Below, piece by piece: positions 42,760 through 55,312 of a stretch of 64,000 nucleotides of DNA (positions are counted from its first letter, which is position 1; every line of letters starts with the position of its first letter). Made by a program: the position numbers and the translations under genes. The stretch is from Comamonas serinivorans (lineage in GTDB: Bacteria > Pseudomonadota > Gammaproteobacteria > Burkholderiales > Burkholderiaceae_C). The stretch covers positions 806,001 to 870,000 of the forward strand of contig NZ_CP021455.1 in the NCBI RefSeq assembly GCF_002158865.1, read 5' to 3'. The notes under the pieces are model-generated. The model was not told where the DNA came from and did no database searches. It saw only the letters and a list, made by a program, of their open reading frames with translations.

Positions 42760-43608
42760 TTGACCGCAACCAGCCACCCCTTGGACGAAGCCGTTGTCCT
42801 CACGCTGTCGCAGGGGCCCGATCCGCAGGGCGGTACCGTGATCTGGCAGGGCCAGACCCATCCCGGCTACGCCAACATGGTGGGCCCGTACGGCGGCATC
42901 ACCGCGGCGCAGGCCGTGCAGTCGGTGCTGCAGCACCCGCAGCTGCTGGGCGTGCCCGTGGCGCTGACGATCAACTACGCGGCGGCGCTGGCCTATGGGC
43001 CGTTCACCATCCACACGCGGCCGGTGCGCACCAACCGGTCCACCCAGCACTGGACGATCGAGTTCGTGCAGAACGACGATGCCGGCCAGCCGCAGACCGT
43101 CATCACCGGCACGGCCATGACCGCGGTGCGCCGCGACACCTACAGCAGCGTTGACCACCCGCTGCCGCCGGTGCCGTCCGCCAGCACCCTGGCCACGCGG
43201 CGCGTGAAAAACGCCGTGGAGTGGCTGAACCGCTACGACCAGCGGCTGGTGGACGGCGACATCCACACCGCCTGGGACGGCAGCGAGCACGACAGCCAGA
43301 GCACGGTGTGGATGAGCGATGAGCCGCCGCGCCCGCTGGATTTCGTCGGGCTGACCGGCCTGGCCGATGTGTTCTTCCCGCGCATCTGGCGCCGCCGCGC
43401 GCTGCGTGTGCCGGCCGGCACCGTGTCCATGACGGTGTACTACCATGCCGACGCCGCCAAGCTGGCGGCCACGGGCAGCGCCCACATCCTGGGCCGCGCC
43501 CGCATGCACGCCGCGTTCAACGGCTACTGCGACCAGTCCGCCGTGCTGTGGGCGCCCGATGGCGAGGTGCTGGCCACCACGCACCAGCTGGTCTATTACA
43601 AGGAATGA
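42760..43608 (+). CDS. Acyl-CoA thioesterase (double hot-dog, TesB-like)
   Basis: A 282-residue protein of the double-hot-dog thioesterase type (4HBT_3/TesB-like): GYANMVGPYGGITAAQAVQS in the first half with YGPFTIHTRPVRTNRSTQHW, and VSMTVYYHADAAKLAATGSA through GYCDQSAVLWAPDGEVLATT in the second. It should hydrolyse acyl-CoA esters. I favour a TTG start at 42760 because GAGGAG lies 6 bases upstream; an ATG at 42730 has no ribosome binding site. The enoyl-CoA hydratase gene starts 7 bp after its stop, forming a two-gene acyl-CoA operon. Confidence 0.85.
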   Translation: MTATSHPLDEAVVLTLSQGPDPQGGTVIWQGQTHPGYANMVGPYGGITAAQAVQSVLQHPQLLGVPVALTINYAAALAYGPFTIHTRPVRTNRSTQHWTIEFVQNDDAGQPQTVITGTAMTAVRRDTYSSVDHPLPPVPSASTLATRRVKNAVEWLNRYDQRLVDGDIHTAWDGSEHDSQSTVWMSDEPPRPLDFVGLTGLADVFFPRIWRRRALRVPAGTVSMTVYYHADAAKLAATGSAHILGRARMHAAFNGYCDQSAVLWAPDGEVLATTHQLVYYKE

Positions 43609-43615
43609 GTGCCGC

Positions 43616-44383
43616 ATGACCTCCGACATCCTGACGCACACCGAAGCCGGCGTGCTGACGCTGACCATCAACCGGCCGGCCAAGAAGAATTCGCTGATCA
43701 ACCCGATGTATGAGGCCATGATCGAGGCACTCACATCGGCAGCCACCGATACCCAGGTGCGCGTGGTCCTCATCCAGGGGCACGAGACGGCGTTCACCGC
43801 CGGCAACGACCTGGGCGAGTTCCTGCACACGCCGCCCGTCACGGCCGACGCGCCGGCCTTCCGCTTCCTGCGCTGCATCGCCGGGTTTCCCAAGCCGCTG
43901 ATCGCCGCCGTCGCCGGGCCGGCCGTGGGCGTGGGCACCACCTTGCTGCTGCATTGCGACCTGGTGTTCGCGGGCGACAACGCCGTGTTTTCGGTGCCGT
44001 TCGTCAACCTGGGCCTGTGCCCCGAGGCGGCCGTCAGCTACCTGCTGCCGCGCCTGTTCGGCCACCAGCGCGCGTCCGAGGCGCTGCTGACCGGCGAGGC
44101 CTTTTACGCCGAGGCCGCGCAGGAAGCCGGCCTGGTGTGCCGCATCGTGCCGCCCACCGAGCTCAATGCCTATGCCCAGGCGCAGGCCCGCAAGATGGCC
44201 GCCAAGCCGCTGGCCTCGCTCATCGAGACCAAGCGCCTGCTCAAGCTGGGCGTGCAGCCGCACATCAACGCGCGCATCGAGGAAGAGCGCGAGGTCTTCC
44301 AGCGCATGCTGGTCGAGCCGGCCGCCAAGGAAGCGTTCAGCGCGTTTTTGGACAAGCGCAAGCCCGATTTCAGCCAGTGCTGA
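43616..44383 (+). CDS. Enoyl-CoA hydratase/isomerase family protein
   Basis: A 255-residue crotonase-fold enzyme. It has VLTLTINRPAKKNSLINPM, the first oxyanion loop FTAGNDLGEFL, AAVAGPAVGVGTTLLLHCDL and SVPFVNLGLCPEAAVSYLLP. The residue pattern at the active site (lacking the two glutamates of classical hydratases, with PEAAVSY) resembles delta3,delta2-enoyl-CoA isomerases or PaaG-like enzymes; which reaction is catalysed is uncertain. It is immediately downstream of the thioesterase gene and probably co-translated. 52-bp element copy 18 follows. Confidence 0.88.
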   Translation: MTSDILTHTEAGVLTLTINRPAKKNSLINPMYEAMIEALTSAATDTQVRVVLIQGHETAFTAGNDLGEFLHTPPVTADAPAFRFLRCIAGFPKPLIAAVAGPAVGVGTTLLLHCDLVFAGDNAVFSVPFVNLGLCPEAAVSYLLPRLFGHQRASEALLTGEAFYAEAAQEAGLVCRIVPPTELNAYAQAQARKMAAKPLASLIETKRLLKLGVQPHINARIEEEREVFQRMLVEPAAKEAFSAFLDKRKPDFSQC

Positions 44384-44441
44384 CACCGGGCGCGATGCCG
44401 TGCGGGCCAGGCCTTGCGCGGCATCCGGGTGAGGCTCAGAT

Positions 44442-44493
44442 GGGGTATGTGGCCCTTGCCGTTGGCTTCAAAACGGCAACCAAGCCATACCCA
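44442..44493. repeat. 52-bp GTAT/ATAC palindromic element, copy 18
   Basis: Ends GGGGTAT and ATACCCA with matched inner CGTT and AACG and well-paired arms (CTTGCCGTT with AACGGCAACCAAG). It fills most of the convergent gap, 58 bp after the hydratase stop and 3 bp from the SDR stop. Confidence 0.9.
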
Positions 44494-44496
44494 TGT

Positions 44497-45267
44497 TCAG
44501 CGTGCCCAGGCGCAGCCGCCGTCCACCACCAGCGTGCCGCCCACCACGTAGTCGCCGGCGTTCGAGGCCAGGTAGATGGCGGCGCCAGCCATGTCTTCGG
44601 GCTTGCCGATGCGGCCGATCGGGGTGCGCGCGGCGGCCTCTTCGGCGTGGTCACGCGCGTTTTTGTTCATCTCGGACGGGAACGGGCCGGGCGCGATGGC
44701 ACTGACGACGATGCGCCGCGGTGCCAGCTCCAGGGCCATGCGCTTGGTCAGGTGGATCAGGCCGGCCTTGCTGGCGCTGTACGAGTAGGTGTCCCAGCGG
44801 TTGACGGAGACGCCGTCGATGGAGGCGACGTGGATCACCTTGGCCAGGTGATCGGTGGCGGCGGCTTCCAGCATGGGCGTCAGCGCCTGCGTCAGGAAGA
44901 AGGGCGTCTTCATGTTCAGGTCGGCCACCTTGTCCCAGCCGCTTTCGGGGAATTGGTCATAGGGCGCGCCCCAGGCCGCGCCGGCGTTGTTGACCAGGAT
45001 GTCCAGGCTTTGCTCGTGCTGCTGCAAGTCGGCCACCAGCTGCTGGATGCCCGCCAGCGTGGACACGTCGCCCGGCAGCGACACGCAATGGCCCAGGGCC
45101 GACAGCTCGGCTGCCGTGGCATCGCAGGCCTCGGCCTTGCGGGCGGAGATGTACACGCGCGCGCCTGCACGGACGTAGCCTTCGGCGATCATGCGGCCGA
45201 TGCCGCGCGAGCCGCCAGTGATCAGCGCGCTGCGGCCTTGGAGGGAAAAAAGATGGTCGATGTTCAT
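44497..45267 (-). CDS. Short-chain dehydrogenase/reductase
   Basis: A 256-residue classical SDR with the NAD(P)-binding TGGSRGIG (residues 17-24), ILVNNAGAAWG, the catalytic Ser in HVASIDGV and the active-site YSASKAG. The end VGGTLVVDGGCAWAR is typical of the family's C-terminus. It would oxidise or reduce an alcohol/ketone; the substrate cannot be inferred. Some relatives in this position are RhlG-like or acetoacetyl-CoA-reductase-like. It converges on the thioesterase/hydratase operon and diverges from the ankyrin gene. Start at MNIDHLFS. Confidence 0.9.
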   Translation of the reverse strand: MNIDHLFSLQGRSALITGGSRGIGRMIAEGYVRAGARVYISARKAEACDATAAELSALGHCVSLPGDVSTLAGIQQLVADLQQHEQSLDILVNNAGAAWGAPYDQFPESGWDKVADLNMKTPFFLTQALTPMLEAAATDHLAKVIHVASIDGVSVNRWDTYSYSASKAGLIHLTKRMALELAPRRIVVSAIAPGPFPSEMNKNARDHAEEAAARTPIGRIGKPEDMAGAAIYLASNAGDYVVGGTLVVDGGCAWAR

Positions 45268-45404
45268 GGGGCGGGGGCTCCTCGCTGCCTGCGGATGGGT
45301 CACCCCTCGGTGGCACCGAGGGCGAAGCGGATTGTGCGAGCGCGCGCCCAGGCTGCCTATCAACTAGGGAACCCGTCTGATCGGGCGTCGTTGAAGGAGA
45401 GAGC

Positions 45405-46577
45405 ATGAGCCGCACCCGCAACCAGGCCGCCGAGCGCGGCGACATCGACAAGCTGGCCGCCCTGGCCGAAGCAGGCGAAGACCTGTCGGCCCTGTGGAAG
45501 ATCCGCACCCCGCTGATCGAGGCCGTGATCGCCCGACAGGCGGCCACGGTCGCGTGGTTGCTGGCGCGCGGCGTGGCGCTGAACACCCCCGATGCCGTGA
45601 TGGGCTGGACGGCCCTGGGTTGGGCCGCCAGCGACAACGCGGTGGCGCTGGTGCAGGCCTTGCTGGCCGCTGGCGTCGACACCGAGCACCAGGCCGACGA
45701 GCATGGGCGCACGCCGCTCATGGCCGCGGCCCAGGCGGGCAGCGACGAGGCCGTGGCCCTGTTGCTGGCCGCCGGGGCGCAGGTGGCCGCCCAGGACGGC
45801 GTGGGCGCCACCGCCGCCGACCTGGCGCGCCGCAACGGCTTCGCGGCCTTGGCCGCGCGCCTGGATGCCTTGCTGCCTCCCGCGCTGCGTGCCGACGCGC
45901 CGGCGCCGCCCAGCGACCTGCTGCCCTGGCCCGACGAGCCGCTGGCCGTGCTGCGCTGGCCCGCTGACTTTCCCGCGTTTCAGCAGCCCAACTGGCGCAG
46001 TCTGGCCAACGGCGAGGACGCCTCAGCGTTTGGCGACGCCTTTCACGCCGCGCTGGCCGAACGGCTGGCACCGGCCTGGGCCAGCCCCACGGCGGCGCTG
46101 CGCAGCTGGGTGCACGCCATGAACCACTGGGAGCGCGGGGCGAGTCAGGCCATCGCCGACGCCCGGGGCGCCGAGGCCCCACCGGGTCGGGCCCACCTGG
46201 ACATGGGCGTGATGTGGCAGCAGCTGGCGGGCGCCATGGCGCTGCGCCAGGCCTATGCCACGCCGCGCGTGCGCAAGTACCCGCGCGCCTCGATCAGCGC
46301 CAAGCCGGATGTGCCACTGCACCTGGACCTGCTGGCGCTGGAGTGGCCGACCGCCAGCAGGTGCCTCGTCACCACCCAGCACCGCATGCTGCCGGTGGAC
46401 GAGCCCGAACAGGCCGGCACCCACGCGGGCGCGACCACGCGCGGGGCCTTCTTCTCGAACCGCTGGCCCATCGTGGAAAGCCGCTTCACGCTGTTGCGCA
46501 AGGCCGGCCAGTGGCGCATCGACAGCTGGCAGCAGCGCTACCAGGGCAGCCGCACCTGGAACAGCCAGATCCTGTGA
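45405..46577 (+). CDS. Ankyrin repeat protein with unassigned C-terminal domain
   Basis: A 390-residue protein. The N-terminal ~145 residues are four to five ankyrin repeats (EAGEDLSALWKIRTPLIEAV, ARGVALNTPDAVMGWTALGW, AAGVDTEHQADEHGRTPLMA, AAGAQVAAQDGVGATAADLA). After a Pro/Ala linker, residues ~160-390 form a separate region ending RWPIVESRFTLLRKAGQWRI and DSWQQRYQGSRTWNSQIL, which looks like a small alpha/beta (NTF2- or SnoaL-like) domain, but I cannot name it. No signal peptide. Likely a cytoplasmic protein-interaction factor. GGAG precedes the ATG. Confidence 0.82.
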   Translation: MSRTRNQAAERGDIDKLAALAEAGEDLSALWKIRTPLIEAVIARQAATVAWLLARGVALNTPDAVMGWTALGWAASDNAVALVQALLAAGVDTEHQADEHGRTPLMAAAQAGSDEAVALLLAAGAQVAAQDGVGATAADLARRNGFAALAARLDALLPPALRADAPAPPSDLLPWPDEPLAVLRWPADFPAFQQPNWRSLANGEDASAFGDAFHAALAERLAPAWASPTAALRSWVHAMNHWERGASQAIADARGAEAPPGRAHLDMGVMWQQLAGAMALRQAYATPRVRKYPRASISAKPDVPLHLDLLALEWPTASRCLVTTQHRMLPVDEPEQAGTHAGATTRGAFFSNRWPIVESRFTLLRKAGQWRIDSWQQRYQGSRTWNSQIL

Positions 46578-47071
46578 GCTCGCGCGGTGGGTTGCAGGCC
46601 AGCCCGGGCCTCAATCCGGCCGAGCGCGGCCGGTTGGCGCCAAGGGGCCAGGCGCGGCGACGGGTCTCAGTGGGCATGGGGTTCGCGGGGGCGCCGTTGA
46701 GCAGGCTGGTACTGCAACCGGTCCTGACCAGCGCGACGCGCCAGTCAGCGTGGGCCAGCGGGCGAAAACTCGGTGCGCTCCTCGCGACGGGGGCGCCGCA
46801 ACTTCCAGCGGGCGGTGTCGAGGGGGCTGGCGCCTGGACTGGATCCGTCGCGTGTCGCTGTGGGCTGTCCTGACCGATGCGCAGGCGTGGCGCGAACGGC
46901 GGCACGCCAGCCGTGCCGTCCCGAACCTGCGGATCAGCCACCTGCCGGCACGGCCATCCGCCCGGTCTGCAGGCTCGCCGTGACGGGCGGGCGCAGCCGG
47001 CGAGCGATCGCGGTCCGCGTCGGGTGTCGCGCCGGGGGACAATCGACGCTTCTCGGGCTTGGGGTGGTGAG
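46578..47071. other. Gene-free gap before the RAYT-like gene
   Basis: About 490 bp of GC-rich sequence with no recognised gene, RNA or 52-bp element; the promoter of the RAYT-like gene should be at its right end. Confidence 0.45.
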
Positions 47072-47785
47072 ATGGCGCGTTTGAATCGGCTGGCGGCCGG
47101 GGGCTTGCCCCACCATGTGTTGCAGCGTGGCCACAACGCACAGCCGGTGGCGCTGGATGCGGCCGATCACGTGCAGCTGCTGGCGCTGGCAGGCGAAATG
47201 GCTCGCACCACGTCGGTGCAAATTCACGGCTTTGCCCTGGTGCCCGGGGCCGTGCACTGGCTGCTCACGCCGCAGACCGAGGCCGGGGTGTCGCTGTTCA
47301 TGCAGGCGCTCGGTCGGCGCTATGGCCGTTACTTCAACGCCCGCCACCAACGCCGTGGCAGCTTGTGGGACGGGCGTTTCCGCAGCATGGTCTTCCAGCC
47401 TGAGCGTCACATGCTGGACCACCTGCTGTACGTGGACACCTTGCCCGTGCGGCTGGGGCTGGTGCCACGCGCCGAAGACCACGCCTGGAGCAGCGCGACG
47501 CACCATCTGGGTGAGGGTGGCGAGCCCTGGCTGGTGGCGCCGCCCGCTTATTGGGCGCTGGGCAACACGCCCTTCGAGCGCGAATTGCGCTACCGCGCGC
47601 GCCTGAACGAGGGCGTGTCGGCGGCGCTGGCCGAGCGCATTGCCCAGGCGGTGACCAGCGGCTGGGCCATGGGCGACGAGGCCTTCTTGAGTCAGCTGAC
47701 GCAGCAGGTCGGGCGACGCGTGCAGCCTGGTCGGCGAGGGCGTCCGCGGCGGGGGGCTGCCGACGGGATGGTTGAACCGACTTGA
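47072..47785 (+). CDS. REP-associated tyrosine transposase (RAYT)-like protein with degenerate HUH motif
   Basis: A 237-residue protein of the Y1 (IS200-like) transposase superfamily, RAYT branch. It begins with the family pattern MARLNRLAAGGLPHHVLQRG, continues with IHGFALVPGAVHWLLTP, MQALGRRYGRYFNARHQRRG and SLWDGRFRS, and has the catalytic tyrosine Tyr120 in HMLDHLLYVDTLPVRLGL. In E. coli RAYT the metal-binding HUH is HMH; here it reads Ala60-Val61-His62, so the first histidine is lost. RAYTs act on REP palindromes and are usually single-copy and host-retained. 52-bp element copy 19 begins 8 bp after the stop. No flanking insertion-sequence ends were recognised. Confidence 0.85.
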   Translation: MARLNRLAAGGLPHHVLQRGHNAQPVALDAADHVQLLALAGEMARTTSVQIHGFALVPGAVHWLLTPQTEAGVSLFMQALGRRYGRYFNARHQRRGSLWDGRFRSMVFQPERHMLDHLLYVDTLPVRLGLVPRAEDHAWSSATHHLGEGGEPWLVAPPAYWALGNTPFERELRYRARLNEGVSAALAERIAQAVTSGWAMGDEAFLSQLTQQVGRRVQPGRRGRPRRGAADGMVEPT

Positions 47786-47792
47786 TGAGGTC

Positions 47793-47844
47793 GGGGTATG
47801 TGCTGATTCCCGTTTCGTGAACAACGACAGTGGGTCAATACTCC
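47793..47844. repeat. 52-bp GTAT/ATAC palindromic element, copy 19
   Basis: Ends GGGGTAT and ATACTCC with matched inner CGTT and AACG. It starts 7 bp after the stop codon of the RAYT-like gene. Confidence 0.9.
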
Positions 47845-47987
47845 ATAGAACCCCGAGCAAGATGAGCGCTTGGTGGGTGACCCGGTGCGGCCAGACGAGC
47901 GGATGTGGCCGCTCGCATGGCGGGGCGCTTGACGGCGTGTCACACGGGGGTGAAAGGATCCGTTGGCGGGGCGTGGCCTGCGTCTGT

Positions 47988-48060
47988 TTTTAATATGTCC
48001 CCAATTAAATGTTGAGTTTTCTGATTGGTTATTTAATTAATATCTGACCCCATTTAAAAA
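47988..48060. repeat. AT-rich segment with two imperfect direct repeats upstream of gltB
   Basis: Contains TTTTAATATGTCCCCAATTA (47988-48007) and TTAATATCTGACCCCATTTA (48038-48057), two imperfect copies of TTAATAT-(C)TGNCCCC-AWTTAAA about 50 bp apart. The segment is far more AT-rich than its surroundings. Similar GNCCCC/AT-rich motifs are known to me as recurring near Y1 transposase genes; here they lie between the RAYT-like gene and gltB. Confidence 0.6.
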
Positions 48061-48062
48061 AC

Positions 48063-48092
48063 TTGGCCCCAAGCTTGCAATGGTTTTATGAT
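48063..48092 (+). promoter_or_regulatory. Probable gltB promoter
   Basis: TTGGCC at 48063-48068 and TATGAT at 48087-48092 with an 18-bp spacer, 46 bp before the gltB ATG. The upstream AT-rich segment could act as an UP element. Confidence 0.5.
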
Positions 48093-48137
48093 CGCACTCC
48101 CGCGAGAGCAGTACCCCACAAATCAAAGGATTTGCGC

Positions 48138-52913
<4,776 letters not shown>

Positions 52914-52931
52914 ATCCTTGATTTGAACTGA

Positions 52932-52983
52932 CCAGTATCACCCAGTTTGCGATCAATCACAAACGGCAGCAGGCCTATACTGC
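52932..52983. repeat. 52-bp GTAT/ATAC palindromic element, copy 20
   Basis: Ends CCAGTAT and ATACTGC; inner cores CGAT and AACG. It lies in the gltB-gltD intergenic space, so it would be transcribed in gltBD mRNA and could form a hairpin between the two cistrons. Confidence 0.87.
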
Positions 52984-53029
52984 CTTTGTGATTGACGCTT
53001 GACCCCACACGACCCACGAGAGAATCACC

Positions 53030-54505
53030 ATGGGAAAAGTCACCGGCTTTCTGGAACTCGACCGCATCGAGGAAACCTACGCGCCGCCGCAAGAGCGCCT
53101 CAAGCACTACAAGGAATTCGTCGTCGGCCTGAACTCGGCCCAGGTCAAGAACCAGGGCGCGCGTTGCATGGACTGTGGCACGCCGTTCTGCAACAACGGC
53201 TGCCCGGTCAACAACATCATCCCGGACTTCAACGACCTGGTGTACCGCAACGAATGGCGCAATGCCTTCACGGTGCTGGACTCGACGAACAACTTCCCCG
53301 AGTTCACCGGCCGCATCTGCCCCGCACCCTGCGAGGCGGCCTGCGTGCTCAACATCAACGACGACCCGATCGGCATCAAGTCGATCGAGCACGCCATCAT
53401 CGACCGCGCCTGGGAAGAGGGCTGGGTGCTGCCGCGCCCGGCCAAGCACCAGACCGGCAAGAAGGTGGCCGTGGTCGGCTCGGGCCCGGCCGGCATGGCC
53501 GCCGCCCAGCAACTGGCGCGCGCCGGCCATGACGTGACCTTGTTCGAGAAGAACGACCGCGTGGGCGGCCTGCTGCGCTATGGCATCCCCGACTTCAAGC
53601 TCGACAAGTCGCACATCGACCGCCGCGTCAAGCAGCTGGAAGCCGAAGGCGTTCACATCCGCACCGGCGTGCTGATCGGCGCCATGCCCACCGAGGGCGG
53701 TGCCAGCAAGGTGACCAACCTGGCCCAGGAAACGATCTCGGCCGAGCAGCTGCAGCAGGACTTCGACGCCGTGCTGCTGACGGGCGGCGCCGAGCATTCG
53801 CGTGACCTGCCCGTGCCCGGCCGCGAGCTCGACGGCGTGCACTTCGCCATGGAGTTCCTGCCGCAGCAAAACCGCGTCAACGCGGGCGACAAGTTCAAGG
53901 GCCAGATCCGGGCCGACGGCAAGCATGTCGTCGTCATCGGCGGCGGCGACACCGGCAGCGACTGCGTGGGCACCAGCAACCGCCACGGCGCCAAGAGCGT
54001 CACCCAGTTCGAGGTGATGCCCATGCCGCCCGAGCAGGAGAACAAGCCCTTGGTCTGGCCGTACTGGCCGATCAAGCTGCGCACCAGCTCCAGCCACGAC
54101 GAAGGCTGCGTGCGCGAGTTCGCCATCTCGACCAAGACCTTCAATGGCGACAAAGGCAAGGTCAAGAGCCTGACCACGGTGCAGGTCGAGTTCAAGGACG
54201 GCAAGCTCGTCGAAGTGGCGGGCACCGAGAAGGACTGGCCGGCCGACCTGGTGCTGCTCGCCATGGGCTTCACCAACCCCGTTGCCACGGTGCTGGACGC
54301 CTTCGGCATCGAGAAGGACGCGCGTGGCAACGCCAAGGCCACGACCGATTTCACCGGCGGTTACGCGACCAACGTGGCCAAGGTGTTCGCTGCCGGCGAC
54401 ATGCGCCGCGGCCAAAGCCTGGTGGTCTGGGCCATCCGCGAAGGCCGTCAGGCCGCCCGCGCGGTGGACGAGTTCCTCATGGGCGACAGCGAGCTGCCGC
54501 GCTGA
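53030..54505 (+). CDS. gltD: Glutamate synthase small subunit
   Basis: The 491-residue beta subunit of NADPH-GOGAT passes electrons from NADPH via FAD to the large subunit. It has the N-terminal cysteine cluster MDCGTPFCNNGCPVNNIIPD (4Fe-4S), GRICPAPCEAACVLNINDDP, the FAD-binding VAVVGSGPAGMAAAQQLA and the NADPH-binding HVVVIGGGDTGSDCVG, ending in VFAAGDMRRGQSLVVWAIRE. A good ribosome binding site (GAGAG) precedes the ATG. Downstream, the order seen in many Burkholderiales goes straight to mlaF; here an iron-uptake pair intervenes. Confidence 0.97.
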   Translation: MGKVTGFLELDRIEETYAPPQERLKHYKEFVVGLNSAQVKNQGARCMDCGTPFCNNGCPVNNIIPDFNDLVYRNEWRNAFTVLDSTNNFPEFTGRICPAPCEAACVLNINDDPIGIKSIEHAIIDRAWEEGWVLPRPAKHQTGKKVAVVGSGPAGMAAAQQLARAGHDVTLFEKNDRVGGLLRYGIPDFKLDKSHIDRRVKQLEAEGVHIRTGVLIGAMPTEGGASKVTNLAQETISAEQLQQDFDAVLLTGGAEHSRDLPVPGRELDGVHFAMEFLPQQNRVNAGDKFKGQIRADGKHVVVIGGGDTGSDCVGTSNRHGAKSVTQFEVMPMPPEQENKPLVWPYWPIKLRTSSSHDEGCVREFAISTKTFNGDKGKVKSLTTVQVEFKDGKLVEVAGTEKDWPADLVLLAMGFTNPVATVLDAFGIEKDARGNAKATTDFTGGYATNVAKVFAAGDMRRGQSLVVWAIREGRQAARAVDEFLMGDSELPR

Positions 54506-54927
54506 CGCGCAGCAAGACCCGGCCGCCCGTCGAACAACCGACGGCGCCGGCCGGTCCGCACCGAACTGCCCGCACAGCGCGAAGCGGCGGGCGCAGCCCT
54601 GGCTGGCTCGGATGGACGCTGCGCTGCGGCCGTCCGAGGTGAATGTCCTCAACAACGGGCCGTGACGGCGGGCCGCGACGACTGGCCGTGACGGCGGGCC
54701 GTGACGAATGTTTCGGTGGTCATCCAGTGAAGACCGCCGCCTGGTGCAGGGCAGCGCTTGTCCATGTGGCCCCACGCGGTGAGGTGCTGCTGCATGCAGC
54801 GAGGCGACATGCCGGCCCAGCCAGTGCTGATGCCTCAACGGCGAGGTCGCAGCCCGTCCGCCGCCTGCGGATCTTCCCCACCGAGACGGCATGCAGGGCT
54901 GTCAGGCCATCAGCATGCTGTGCGGGT

Positions 54928-54979
54928 GGGGTATGGGGCCATTCCCGTTTTCTTTGAAACGATGATGGGGGGATACCCC
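54928..54979. repeat. 52-bp GTAT/ATAC palindromic element, copy 21
   Basis: Ends GGGGTAT and ATACCCC, a fully complementary pair, with matched inner CGTT and AACG. It lies between gltD and the siderophore receptor and, with copy 22, brackets the iron-uptake pair. Confidence 0.9.
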
Positions 54980-55196
54980 ATTGAGGTTCGTAACGGCGAT
55001 GCGTTCCGTCCCATCACGCCCCGTCACGCAGCGCGCACCGGCAGCCGAGTGGGGTCGGCGGCCTCCACGTCTTCCCTGGTCATGCGCCTCGGGCCAAGCC
55101 ACGACGCTCGGCCTGAAGTGTCGCGGGCATGCAACGGCGCACGCGTTGGTGTCGTGCAGGTGAAGACATGCAAAGAATTGTTCTTTGTTCATGAAG

Positions 55197-55211
55197 TGAG
55201 AATAATTATCA
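55197..55211. promoter_or_regulatory. Fur box
   Basis: TGAGAATAATTATCA matches the 7-1-7 Fur consensus TGATAATnATTATCA with one mismatch, 101 bp before the receptor ATG, in an AT-rich patch. It predicts iron repression of the receptor and the PiuC-like gene. Confidence 0.85.
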
Positions 55212-55312
55212 TTTGATGTTGCATCCGAATGCCCATTCGGACCCGCATCCTCTAGCCAGCCAGAGGCCCCCGCCTCAGCCAGCCAGTTCCTCATTTTTTG
55301 GACCTGTCATCC

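Larger units (their letters stand above)
54506..55312. other. Long intergenic region before siderophore receptor
   Basis: About 800 bp. It holds 52-bp element copy 21 and, near its end, a Fur box. The first 420 bp show no recognised gene or RNA. Confidence 0.5.
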
